Positions 26,198 through 35,100 of a DNA stretch of 64,000 nt are shown here, one piece after another; the stretch's first letter is position 1; each line of letters opens with the position of its first letter. Below the pieces are notes generated by a model. It worked only from the letters and a program-made list of their open reading frames with translations, was not told the origin of the DNA and made no database searches. Source of the DNA: Ancylothrix sp. D3o (GTDB taxonomy: Bacteria > Cyanobacteriota > Cyanobacteriia > Cyanobacteriales > Oscillatoriaceae); NCBI RefSeq assembly GCF_025370775.1, contig NZ_JAMXEX010000015.1, forward strand, positions 62,001 through 126,000, given 5' to 3'. The translations under genes and the position numbers were made by a program.

Positions 26198-27406
26198 CTA
26201 AGAATGTGTTAGTGGGTAAACAATTAACCCAACAATCGCTGCGGCTAAAACGATGATAGGCTCTGGCAACTTTTTGCCAAACTTCCATAGCAGAGCAAGT
26301 GTCACCACACCGATGAGAATGGTTGGAATATCTCGCAAGGATTGTTGCCCCAAAACCACAACGGCTCCAGCGATAGCGCCGGTGGCCGCAACCGTTACAC
26401 CGTTAACAAAGGCAGCAATTCCGGGCTTTTTTCCATGCTTCTTAAAGTAGGGGGCGGGAATAATTGTGAGTAGATAGCAGGGAATAAAAGTGCCTACAGC
26501 CGCAACACAAGCGCCTGCAAATCCAGCTACCAAAAAGCCAATAAACCCGGTTGTAATTACGACAGGACCAGGCGTAATCATAGCCACTGCTACTGCATCA
26601 AGAAACTGTTGAGGATTAAGCCACTGATAGTGTTTTACTACTCCACCATATAAAAAAGGAACGATCGCTAAACCACTGCCAAACACAAATGAACCCGCTG
26701 TACCAAAAAAGATGAATATCTGCCAAAGTAAATTGGGAGAGGCAGATGGCACAGATGCCAATATTGATATTAGAGGTAAGCCAATGAAACCATTAACCTT
26801 GTTGCCTCTGAACCAGTTTTTAGGCGGCGCTTTGATTAACCAGGTGAGAACCCCTGCTGCTAAGATAAGTTCGACTCGTTCTGATTGGGTGATGATGGTA
26901 GATATAGCGTTTACCACATAAATTGCCCATAGTAGCCAATCTCTGCCTATGGTTTTCTTGGTCAATTTATAGGCGCTTTGGGCAATGATGCCAATGACGC
27001 AAGCCCCAACTCCGTAAAACACTGCCTGCATCCAACTCAAACCACCATAGTTTGTGTAAGCCCAACCCAATGCCACAACCATAAAAAAGGAGGGCAAGAC
27101 AAAGGCAATACCGACGAGTGTAGATCCTAGAATGCCGTAATGAACATAGCCCATGTAAAACCCCAATTGGGCAGCGAGTGGACCAGGGGCAACTTGAGCT
27201 AAGGTTAATCCTTCTTGATAACTCGCCTCAGAAATCCATTTTCGTTCTTCAACAAGATCACGGTGCATATAACCGACGAGGGCAATGGGACCACCAAACC
27301 CTAAACTACCTAATTTAAGGAAATATAGCGTCAGTTGCCAAAGTGAGTACAGTGGTTTGGTGAGTTCGGATGAAAACTGTTCCTGTGTTTCGGGTGCATC
27401 CGTCAT
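26198..27406 (-). CDS. chrA: chromate transporter, ChrA family
   Basis: 402 residues with two homologous halves, each containing the CHR motif region: first half LGSLGFGGPIALVGYMHRDL and LAQVAPGPLAAQLGFYMGY, second half FVFGSGLAIVPFLYGGVV and AVAMITPGPVVITTGFIG. About ten to twelve membrane helices. Members export chromate, some by exchange with sulfate, or transport related oxyanions. It converges on the RND gene and lies beside the metal two-component system, so the segment looks like a metal-resistance island. A palindrome lies in its upstream region. Confidence 0.93.
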   Translation of the reverse strand: MTDAPETQEQFSSELTKPLYSLWQLTLYFLKLGSLGFGGPIALVGYMHRDLVEERKWISEASYQEGLTLAQVAPGPLAAQLGFYMGYVHYGILGSTLVGIAFVLPSFFMVVALGWAYTNYGGLSWMQAVFYGVGACVIGIIAQSAYKLTKKTIGRDWLLWAIYVVNAISTIITQSERVELILAAGVLTWLIKAPPKNWFRGNKVNGFIGLPLISILASVPSASPNLLWQIFIFFGTAGSFVFGSGLAIVPFLYGGVVKHYQWLNPQQFLDAVAVAMITPGPVVITTGFIGFLVAGFAGACVAAVGTFIPCYLLTIIPAPYFKKHGKKPGIAAFVNGVTVAATGAIAGAVVVLGQQSLRDIPTILIGVVTLALLWKFGKKLPEPIIVLAAAIVGLIVYPLTHS

Positions 27407-27492
27407 AAATTAAATCCCCCTCTCAATTTTCTAATTTGTTTGAGATCGAGCCACTAAAGTAATTGATTGTGATTACAGATAGTGTTAACTAT

Positions 27493-27507
27493 AACTTGAG
27501 TCAAGTT
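27493..27507. promoter_or_regulatory. palindrome AACTTGA-G-TCAAGTT upstream of chrA
   Basis: A perfect 15-base inverted repeat about 85 bases before the chrA start. Its form suits a dimeric repressor or MerR-like activator, but no regulator gene is adjacent. Confidence 0.4.
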
Positions 27508-27713
27508 GAAAAAAGACTTGGCTGAGATTTATAACATATAAATCAACTAAAGTAAAGTTCAGAAGCCACCGGTTAAAAGAAAATCTAAACACAAAGGAAA
27601 TTCTACGGACTAGAGAATTAAGTAATTCACTCTAAAGGGGTTTTATTCGTGTAGTAGGAGCCGGTTTCAACCTACGTCTTAGTGGGGGTGGGGATGGCCG
27701 GTGATACAGATCA

Positions 27714-27864
27714 TACCAAATCCGATTTATAAAGGGTATTTTTTTCCTAAACTTGTTGGGGGGCCGGTTTAAAGACATAACTCAGAGGCGGAAAGACATC
27801 CAGATAGAACCCGCGACACACAGCACCAATTTAAATAGGGGATTAATTAAAATCGGATTTGGTA
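27714..27864. mobile_element. MITE-like element with 15-base inverted ends
   Basis: TACCAAATCCGATTT (27714-27728) is the exact reverse complement of 27850-27864. The 151-base unit has no gene, begins and ends with TA, as in elements that target TA, and is flanked by sequence also found around the element at 29506. Confidence 0.75.
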
Positions 27865-27959
27865 GAATTTTTGAAATTTATCTAACATTTATAAGCACTT
27901 ATACCAATTCTTGAAAGTAGGACTACAAATATTTTATTATTTTACGCATTTAAATAGCC

Positions 27960-28275
27960 AATGCTGACCGATTTTTTTGGATCTAGTGGCCCAAAAATTA
28001 CCCTTCCGGCATATTAATCATCGAATTAGATAACGGCGGTTTTCCTAAAGCCAAAAAGCTTCGTAGCTGATAACATTATTTTAATGTTTCAACCCTCTAA
28101 CTGTGCCGAATCGAATTTGATTGAACAGGTATGGCAGTATTTGAAACGGGGGAGCTTGTTGGCAATTACCAGCTAATCTTGAGGAGTTGCGGCTTTTAAT
28201 TCGTCAACAAGTAGAAAGAAGTAAGAATGAAGTTATTGCATCAATTACAGGAAGAGCATATATTCTTTAAGCCTT
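27960..28275 (+). pseudogene. decayed IS630-type transposase, C-terminal part
   Basis: Fragments in several frames read LIIELDNGGFPKAKKLR, then NIILMFQPSNCAESNLIEQ and VWQYLKRGSLL, then after a stop and frameshift NLEELRLLIRQQVERSKNEV and ASITGRAYIL. The order (Asp-N-x-x-x-x-K, P-x-x-x-E-x-N-x-I-E-x-x-W-x-x-L-K) is the C-terminal catalytic part of an IS630/Tc1-type DDE transposase. Frameshifts and stops make it inactive. Ends of the original element are not clear. Confidence 0.75.
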
Positions 28276-28306
28276 ATCTGTAGTTAAGATTTAAGGAATT
28301 GATATT

Positions 28307-28339
28307 AAAAACCCGGTTTATTAAAGAAACCGGGTTTTT
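28307..28339. repeat. AAACCCGGTTT palindromic repeat
   Basis: AAAAACCCGGTTT and AAACCGGGTTTTT as an inverted repeat, followed by a copy of the pnp 3' end, as at 29649. Confidence 0.75.
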
Positions 28340-28340
28340 A

Positions 28341-28475
28341 GCCTAGCAAAGAAACTTTTACTTATTGACACCGGCATCTGCTTTTGCCGCCGCAGTTTCA
28401 TCCGGGTGAATACCTAAACAAGTTAAATTAATCCGACCTTTGATAAGTAACAGATTCTTCCATCATTTCCTCCGT
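28341..28475 (-). pseudogene. misplaced pnp 3' end joined to a DUF4351 gene piece
   Basis: Bases 28341-28441 match the downstream region and last codons of pnp (29683-29780, with mismatches); the stop equivalent is at 28358-28360. At about 28441 the match switches to 35 bases identical to 28821-28855 inside the neighbouring Rpn/DUF4351 gene. Neither piece is a complete gene, so this is a recombination scar. Confidence 0.85.
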
Positions 28476-28558
28476 TAAAAAAAAAGGGTTGATTGCTGAT
28501 TAGTGACTGAGTAAAAGTTTTGAATTTTCCCCAATCACTAATCTTGAATCTTGAATTG

Positions 28559-29524
28559 TTAACCTCCAATTCGGTTTAAATAGCCGGTTAAATCAGAGAT
28601 TTGCTGAAAATCTAAAAGCGCTTCTCCTAAGTCTTCTAATTGTGTCAAACTTAAGCCGCGTAGACGTTCTTGTAAGGCCGGTTCGAGTTCTCCCAGCCGG
28701 CGGGTAAGCAGGCGCGTCACCAGGGAAACTTCCCGTTGCCGGCCTTCTTCTAGTCCTCGTTGTAGTCCTTGTTGTATTCCTTGCTGGACTCCTCGCTGCA
28801 CACCTTTTTCAAGAATTGCTTGATAAGTAACAGATTCTTCCATCATTTCCTCCGTGAAAAATTGACGAATCAAACCGGCCTCAAAACGCAAACCGGCCAA
28901 AATATCCGCACAGACTAAAATATTTGCTCGCTCGTTTGTATCTTCGATACTAGCGATGTTTTGCGCCACTTGCTGTAATAAACTTTCTGGCGAGTCTGTT
29001 TGAGCAAGCGTTGCCAAAGGTAACAAAGCTGGATTTCCTAAAAGTGGCGTGGGATCTTGCTCCCATAACCGGATAACTCGATATCGGTGCCGAGTATTGG
29101 AAGCTTCAAAAACATCGGTGTAGGCGGCACCGGCAGTAGTGCGTTTTAAAAATATCACCACTTGCTCAATTTCACACTCGTATTTATCATACAGTGTCAC
29201 CCAATATTTTAGCATCCGAAACGACACCGGCTTATTTGATTGCGGCAGCGTTTGAAATTCGATATGCAATATTTTCTCAGCCAGTTGCAGCAAAATTAAC
29301 GCATCGGCGCGTATTGGTTCCGGTATCAGTTCCGTTTTGATGATGTTGATATTTTCCGTCTCTAGGGAGAGCAACCACCGCACAAATTCGGCTGGAAAAG
29401 TTTCGGCTAAATATTTGCAAGCGTTATCGTACAAGATTATTATTTGGGTAGGGTTTACTTTTGATAGTTTAACAGCCCTTTCTGGGGGTAGGGATGGCCG
29501 GTATAATACCAATTCAAAATTCAA
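28559..29524 (-). CDS. Rpn-family nuclease/transposase-like protein with DUF4351
   Basis: Up to 321 residues. The PD-(D/E)xK core is seen in RADALILLQLAEKILHIEFQ with the acidic residues and the following Q, then YWVTLYDKYECEIEQVVIFL. The C-terminal DUF4351 part has QGIQQGLQRGLEEGRQRE and LTQLEDLGEALLDFQQISDL. Relatives promote DNA recombination or act as recombination-linked nucleases. The ATG at 29524 lies within a MITE-like element, and the first 30 residues come from repeated sequence, so the true start is probably downstream, for example TTG at 29434 (YDNACKYLAETF). Remnants of other copies lie at 19922 and 28441. Confidence 0.8.
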   Translation of the reverse strand: MNFELVLYRPSLPPERAVKLSKVNPTQIIILYDNACKYLAETFPAEFVRWLLSLETENINIIKTELIPEPIRADALILLQLAEKILHIEFQTLPQSNKPVSFRMLKYWVTLYDKYECEIEQVVIFLKRTTAGAAYTDVFEASNTRHRYRVIRLWEQDPTPLLGNPALLPLATLAQTDSPESLLQQVAQNIASIEDTNERANILVCADILAGLRFEAGLIRQFFTEEMMEESVTYQAILEKGVQRGVQQGIQQGLQRGLEEGRQREVSLVTRLLTRRLGELEPALQERLRGLSLTQLEDLGEALLDFQQISDLTGYLNRIGG

Positions 29525-29607
29525 AATTCAAAATTCAAAATTTAAAATTCAGATGAAGTCTGGATTTCAGGTTTTAAATCTGTTGCTCTATTTTAAATAA
29601 TTGGTAT
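29506..29607. mobile_element. second MITE-like element
   Basis: ATACCAATT (29506-29514) and AATTGGTAT (29599-29607) are inverted ends of a 102-base unit holding tandem TTCAAAA steps. The flanks match those of the element at 27714: GGGATGGCCGGT on the left and GAAATTTATCTAACATTTAT on the right. Confidence 0.65.
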
Positions 29608-29648
29608 AACCCCTCATTTTTGAAATTTATCTAACATTTATAGGCACT

Positions 29649-29682
29649 TAAAAACCCAGTTTCTTCAAGAAACCGGGTTTTT
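29649..29682. repeat. AAACCC palindromic repeat downstream of pnp
   Basis: Inverted repeat of AAAAACCCAGTTTCTT and AAGAAACCGGGTTTTT around a CA centre, with one mismatch, 19 bases past the pnp stop; it may also act as the pnp transcript-end hairpin. Confidence 0.7.
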
Positions 29683-29700
29683 AGTTTAGCAAAGAAAGTG

Positions 29701-31860
29701 TTACTTATTGGCTCCTGCCGCAGCCTTCGCCGCCGCAGCTTCATCAGGGTGAATATTTAAACGGGTTAAATTAATCCGACCTTTTTGGTCAATTTCCCGC
29801 ACTTTAATAATCACTTCATCGCCAACAGTAAGTTCATCTTCAACCTTGCCAACACGATAATCTGCCAACTGGGAAATGTGAATCATCCCCTCTTTTCCGG
29901 GTAAAAATTCCACAAAAGCACCAATCGGAATAATCCGAGTTACTCGTCCCACATACACATCACCAGCAGACAACTTGCGCGTCATATTTTGGATAATGGT
30001 GCGAGCACGTTTGGCCTTTTCGCCATCCACCGCAGAAATAGTAACCGTCCCATCATCTTCAATATCAATGCGGGCGCCGGTTTCTTCGGTAATGCCTTTA
30101 ATTGTTTTGCCACCAGGGCCAATTACCATGCCAATAAAATCAGGATCAATTTTAATGGTGAGTAAACGCGGTGCATAAGCCGATAACTCAGTACGCGGTT
30201 TATCGATAGTGCTGAGCATTTTTTCAAGGATGTGCATCCGGGCCGGTTTGGCTTGCTCGATAGCTTGCGCCACTACTTCCATAGGCAAACCGCTGATTTT
30301 CATATCCATTTGCAAGGCAGTAATACCACTATCGGTACCGGCCACCTTAAAGTCCATATCGCCCAAAAAGTCCTCAATGCCTTGAATATCGGTCAAAATG
30401 CGGACTTCTGAACCTTCCTTAATTAACCCCATTGCGGCACCACTAACCGGCTTGATCAGAGGAACACCGGCATCCATCAAAGCCAAAGTTGAACCGCAAA
30501 CCGAGCCCATCGAAGTTGAACCATTGGAAGACAAAACCTCCGAAACCACCCGAATAACGTAAGGAAACTCATTTTGGGGAGGGAGAACCGGCACTAAAGC
30601 ACGTTCTGCCAAAGCACCATGCCCAATTTCCCGACGACCCGGCGCCCGCATCGGTTTAGTTTCCCCCACCGAGAACGGCGGGAAGTTGTAATGATGCAGA
30701 TAACGTTTTTCATCTTCTGGGTGGAGGTCGTCTGCCAGTTCTTGAGCATCGCCCGGAGTGCCCAAAGTCACCACAGACATTACCTGAGTCAGCCCCCGGT
30801 TAAACAAACCGGTTCCATGGACACGAGAAGGCAACACGCCAACACGACAAGAAACCGGCCTTACCTCATCAAGTTTACGGCCATCTACGCGCACGCCGTC
30901 TTCGACAATTTGCCGGCGCATAAATTCTTTAGTAACATCCTTAAACACATTGCTCAGCGCCTTTGGTTCAGCAGCCGCCGCAACTCGCACAGGATCTTCT
31001 TCTGGCAATTCTTCAATAGCAGCCACAACCTTCGAGGCTTTCACTTCATCAAGGGCTGCATCGCGGGCATTTTTATCTAAATCAAACCTCGATAAAATAC
31101 CCTTAATATCAATGCTGGTGCGTTCGCGGATAAAGTTTTCCAAAGTTGGATCAACTATAGGTGCTTGGGCTTGTACCAGTTCCAGACCTAATTCTGCCAG
31201 CAACTCTTGCTGAGCTTTAATCAAGTCACAAGCGGCCTCATAACCAAAATCAATCGCTTCGATGATATCTTGTTCCGGCAATTGATTCGCACCGGCTTCT
31301 ACCATCACCACACCATCCGGCGAACCAGCCACAACCAAATCTAAATCGCCTTTTTCAATTTCTGCGTAGGTCGGGTTAATAATAAAATCATCTCCCAATA
31401 ATCCCACTCGCACCGCTGCCATCGGCCCATTAAAGGGAATTTGTGCCAGCAATACAGCCACCGATGCACCTGTCACAGCTAAAACATCGGGCGGTACTTG
31501 CTCATCCATCGATAAAGTTGTGGCGACAATTTGAATATCATCGCGTAACCAAGAGGGAAATAGCGGACGCAGGGGCCGGTCAATCAACCGGCTGGTGAGG
31601 GTGACTTTTTCTGGCGGACGTCCTTCGCGGCGCAGAAAACCCCCCGGAATACGACCGGCTGCGTAGAGTCTTTCTTCGTAGTCTACCAATAGCGGCAAGA
31701 AATCAATTCCTTCTCTGCCAGTCGAACGGGTAGCAGTTACTAAAACTGCTGTATCTCCCGATTGAATTAACACTGAACCGCCGGCCTGTGGCGCGAGGAG
31801 GCCAACCTTCAGCCGAATATCCCGTCCATCAAAGGATATCGACTTATCAAGTTCTTTCAT
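29701..31860 (-). CDS. pnp: polyribonucleotide nucleotidyltransferase (PNPase)
   Basis: 719 residues, full length. It degrades RNA 3'-5' with phosphate and can add tails. Two RNase PH domains are seen (first with [21 protein letters not shown] and [20 protein letters not shown]; second with [21 protein letters not shown] and [19 protein letters not shown]), then a KH domain ([20 protein letters not shown]) and an S1 domain ([20 protein letters not shown]). A degraded copy of its 3' end lies at 28341. The ATG at 31860 is the only reasonable start. Confidence 0.97.
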   Translation of the reverse strand: MKELDKSISFDGRDIRLKVGLLAPQAGGSVLIQSGDTAVLVTATRSTGREGIDFLPLLVDYEERLYAAGRIPGGFLRREGRPPEKVTLTSRLIDRPLRPLFPSWLRDDIQIVATTLSMDEQVPPDVLAVTGASVAVLLAQIPFNGPMAAVRVGLLGDDFIINPTYAEIEKGDLDLVVAGSPDGVVMVEAGANQLPEQDIIEAIDFGYEAACDLIKAQQELLAELGLELVQAQAPIVDPTLENFIRERTSIDIKGILSRFDLDKNARDAALDEVKASKVVAAIEELPEEDPVRVAAAAEPKALSNVFKDVTKEFMRRQIVEDGVRVDGRKLDEVRPVSCRVGVLPSRVHGTGLFNRGLTQVMSVVTLGTPGDAQELADDLHPEDEKRYLHHYNFPPFSVGETKPMRAPGRREIGHGALAERALVPVLPPQNEFPYVIRVVSEVLSSNGSTSMGSVCGSTLALMDAGVPLIKPVSGAAMGLIKEGSEVRILTDIQGIEDFLGDMDFKVAGTDSGITALQMDMKISGLPMEVVAQAIEQAKPARMHILEKMLSTIDKPRTELSAYAPRLLTIKIDPDFIGMVIGPGGKTIKGITEETGARIDIEDDGTVTISAVDGEKAKRARTIIQNMTRKLSAGDVYVGRVTRIIPIGAFVEFLPGKEGMIHISQLADYRVGKVEDELTVGDEVIIKVREIDQKGRINLTRLNIHPDEAAAAKAAAGANK

Positions 31861-32112
31861 GCAGTACGTTTTCCTTTTTATTCTTCTCTATGCCAATCGT
31901 AGCACTCATTACAGGTCACTTGTGATGAGGAATAAAAGGCCGGTGAGTATCTAATGTTTACTGATGTTGGGTGCGTTTGGCCAAAAAATGCGGTTAATTG
32001 CTCGCAAAAATTGCTAAATTCTTTTAAGTAAAGGGCAGTCTAAATAGGCTTTGACCATAATTTAGAGAACGCAGAGTTAAGCAAAGTTTTTATTTAAAGG
32101 TTTGTAAAGCAA

Positions 32113-35100
32113 ATGGCAATTTTACACGGTAGCTGGGTGGTTGAGCCAACAGGGGGCTTTCTATTTATTTGGGCCGAAGTTTGGCGTCGAGTTGGGCCAT
32201 TAGAAGCAAACCAAGCACAACCACTTGTCTATCCTTTTGCAATGTCACCGACTGAGTTATTAGATTTTTGTCAAAGTCTCCACCAAACCGCTGCACTTAA
32301 ATGGCAAGGTTTCCCCAAACCAGAAACCAAGACTAAAAAAGCAAAATCTAAACAAGTTTTAGAAACCACAAAATGGCAAACTTTAGAAGTTGCTTTACCC
32401 ACCGCTCTTTTATCATCCGGTCAAGTTTTAGCACAACCTTCGGCAAGTTTGCCTGAAAAAGAAGAAATGCAGATTTTTCTTCATCCTTGGCAAATAGAAG
32501 GAATGCGTTTAAATGCCGGTGAAGCTATCGAGTTTCTCCAAGGGCTTCCCTTGGGAAATTTGGGGGAAGAATTGTTTTTTGGGGGAAATTTGAGGTTTTG
32601 GAGTTATGTAAATCGGTGGGGTTTAGATTTACGCGCTAGGGGAAAGTTTTTACCCGCCCTTCAAAAGCAAGAAAATTCTTATTTGGCAGTTTGGCAACCG
32701 TTGTTAGATAGTGGCATAGATCGGGAACGCTTGCAAAAGTTTAGTAAACAAATGCCTTTGAGTTGTCGCACTTATCAAAACAACTCAGCCGAGAATTTAG
32801 CAATTAATTTACCCACGCCTCCTAAAGACTTATTGCTGGATTTTATCTCAGCAACGCTTGACGCTCAAATTCGCTCCATTTCCGAAAGCTTAAATGCCCC
32901 GGCTCTCCCCGTACCGATGAGAGAATTTTTAGCAGGTTTAGGGGCAAAAACAGGGCAAATGGCGGCGAATTTGAAGGGGATTGAATCGCTGGAAACGTCG
33001 TTAAAAAATTGGACGGCCCCGATAGATTATGAATTAGCCAAACAAAGAGAGTTTCGGGCTTGTTTTTCGCTGCAACCACCGGAAAATGGTAAAGGAAATT
33101 GGCGGTTAAATTATGGCTTGCAGGCGGCGGATGATCCGGGGTTTGTGGTGGATGCTAAAATCATTTGGAGTAGGCCGGTGGAACGGTTAATTTATGGGGG
33201 GAGAAGCATTGAACAACCTCAAGAAACGCTGTTAAAAGGTTTGGGTTTAGCGTCGAGGTTAAATGCGGCAATTGAACCAAGTTTAAATGAAGCGTCGCCG
33301 GTGTTTTGTCCGCTGACTCCTTTGCAAGCTTATGAATTTTTGAAAGCTGGGGCGTGGCGGTTTGAAGATAGCGGTTTGGGGGTAATTTTACCAGGAAGTT
33401 TGGCAAACCGAGAAGGGTGGGCAAACCGGCTGGGGTTGAGTATTAAAGCCGAAACTCCAAAGTTGAAAAAACATGAGCAAATAGGGTTACAAAGTTTGCT
33501 TAATTTTAAATGGGAATTGACGATTGGCGGCCAGAAAATTTCAAAAGCGGAGTTTGATAGATTAGTGAGGTTAAATTCGCCGCTTGTTGAAATTAATGGG
33601 GAGTGGGTGGAGTTGCGCCCGTCGGATGTGAAGGCGGCGGAAGTGTTTTTTGCAGGGCGTAAGGATCAGATGGCAGTTTCTTTGCAAGATGCGCTGAGGT
33701 TGGCAACGGGGGACTCCCAGACAATTGAAAAGTTGCCGGTGGTGAATTTTGAGGCGGCGGGGGCTTTGCAAGATTTGTTTACTAATTTAACGACAAATCG
33801 AGGAGTGGAAGCGATAGAAACGCCGGAGAATTTTAAAGGAGAATTGCGGGAATATCAGGCGCGAGGTGCGGGGTGGTTGGCATTTTTAGAAAAGTGGGGT
33901 TTAGGCGCGTGTTTAGCGGACGACATGGGCTTGGGAAAATGCACGACGGGAGATAGCAATGTTTTTGTCAATGGCAAACTTGAAAAAGCGGCAGAAATTT
34001 GGGTAAATTATGCAGGAGAAACCGAGTTTGATGGGGAGGGATTTTGGGCAAAACCAACTCAGGAATTACTGGTAAATTCGATTGATGAAAATACCGGCAA
34101 AATTGTCCAAGCTTCTGTACGGCGGTTATACCGGCAACAAGTGCGAGAAACGTTGCGGAAAGTAACGCTTAAAGATGGCAGTTGTCTTACCATTACTCGT
34201 CGGCATAAGTTGCTGACGCGGGATGGTTGGTCAAATGATTTTAAGGTGGGAGATTATATTTGTGTGCCGGCAAAATTGTTGTGGGATGGAAAAGGAGAAG
34301 ATCCTGATTTAGTGCAGTTTCTGGCATGGCAAATTTCGGAGGGATACGAAAATAACAAATCTGGAACTTTAGGGATTTCTCAAAATGATAAATTCCGCTT
34401 AGAGGAGTTACGCCAGATATTGCATCGGATCGGTGTTCGATATGGGTTAAAAATTAATTCTCCCAGTATTCAAGAGTTCCCTGGAAAAGTGCCGGTTTTG
34501 CGTGTAAATTCTCAGGCATACCGCCAGTTTTTGGAAGCCAAAGGTTATCAATGGGGTAAACGTTCGCGGGAGAAGGTTTTTCCGCCGTTCATTATGCAGT
34601 CAGATAATGATAATGTGCGGCTGTTTTTGCGCCACTATTTTGATGCGGAAGGTTCAGTTAGCACTAACATGAGGTCTGTGGAAATTAGCACTGCTTCACC
34701 GCAAATTATTGAGCAAATTTCGACACTTTTACGCCGGTTTGGAATTTGGCTAAGGGTGACAGCTAAACAAAAACGTGCTACCAATGGTTCAGGTATTTTT
34801 CGTACTTATTATATTGGGACATTGGGAGGAAATTCGGCGCGCCGGTATGCCGAGGAAATTGGATTTAGCTATCCAGAAAAACAACGTAAATTAGAGGTAA
34901 TTTGCGAAAAAGTATGCAATACCAATGTTGAAGGAATACCGGCCTCTGATATTGTGGCTGAGGCTGTTAACCTGACAAGGTTGCCGGTGCGCCATTTGGG
35001 GATGCACAACACAGTTTATATCAATGGAACTCAACAATTTTCTCGCAGTAGTTTAGAACGAGGAATGGCAGAAATCAATCGTGTTTTAGCTGGCGTTTCA

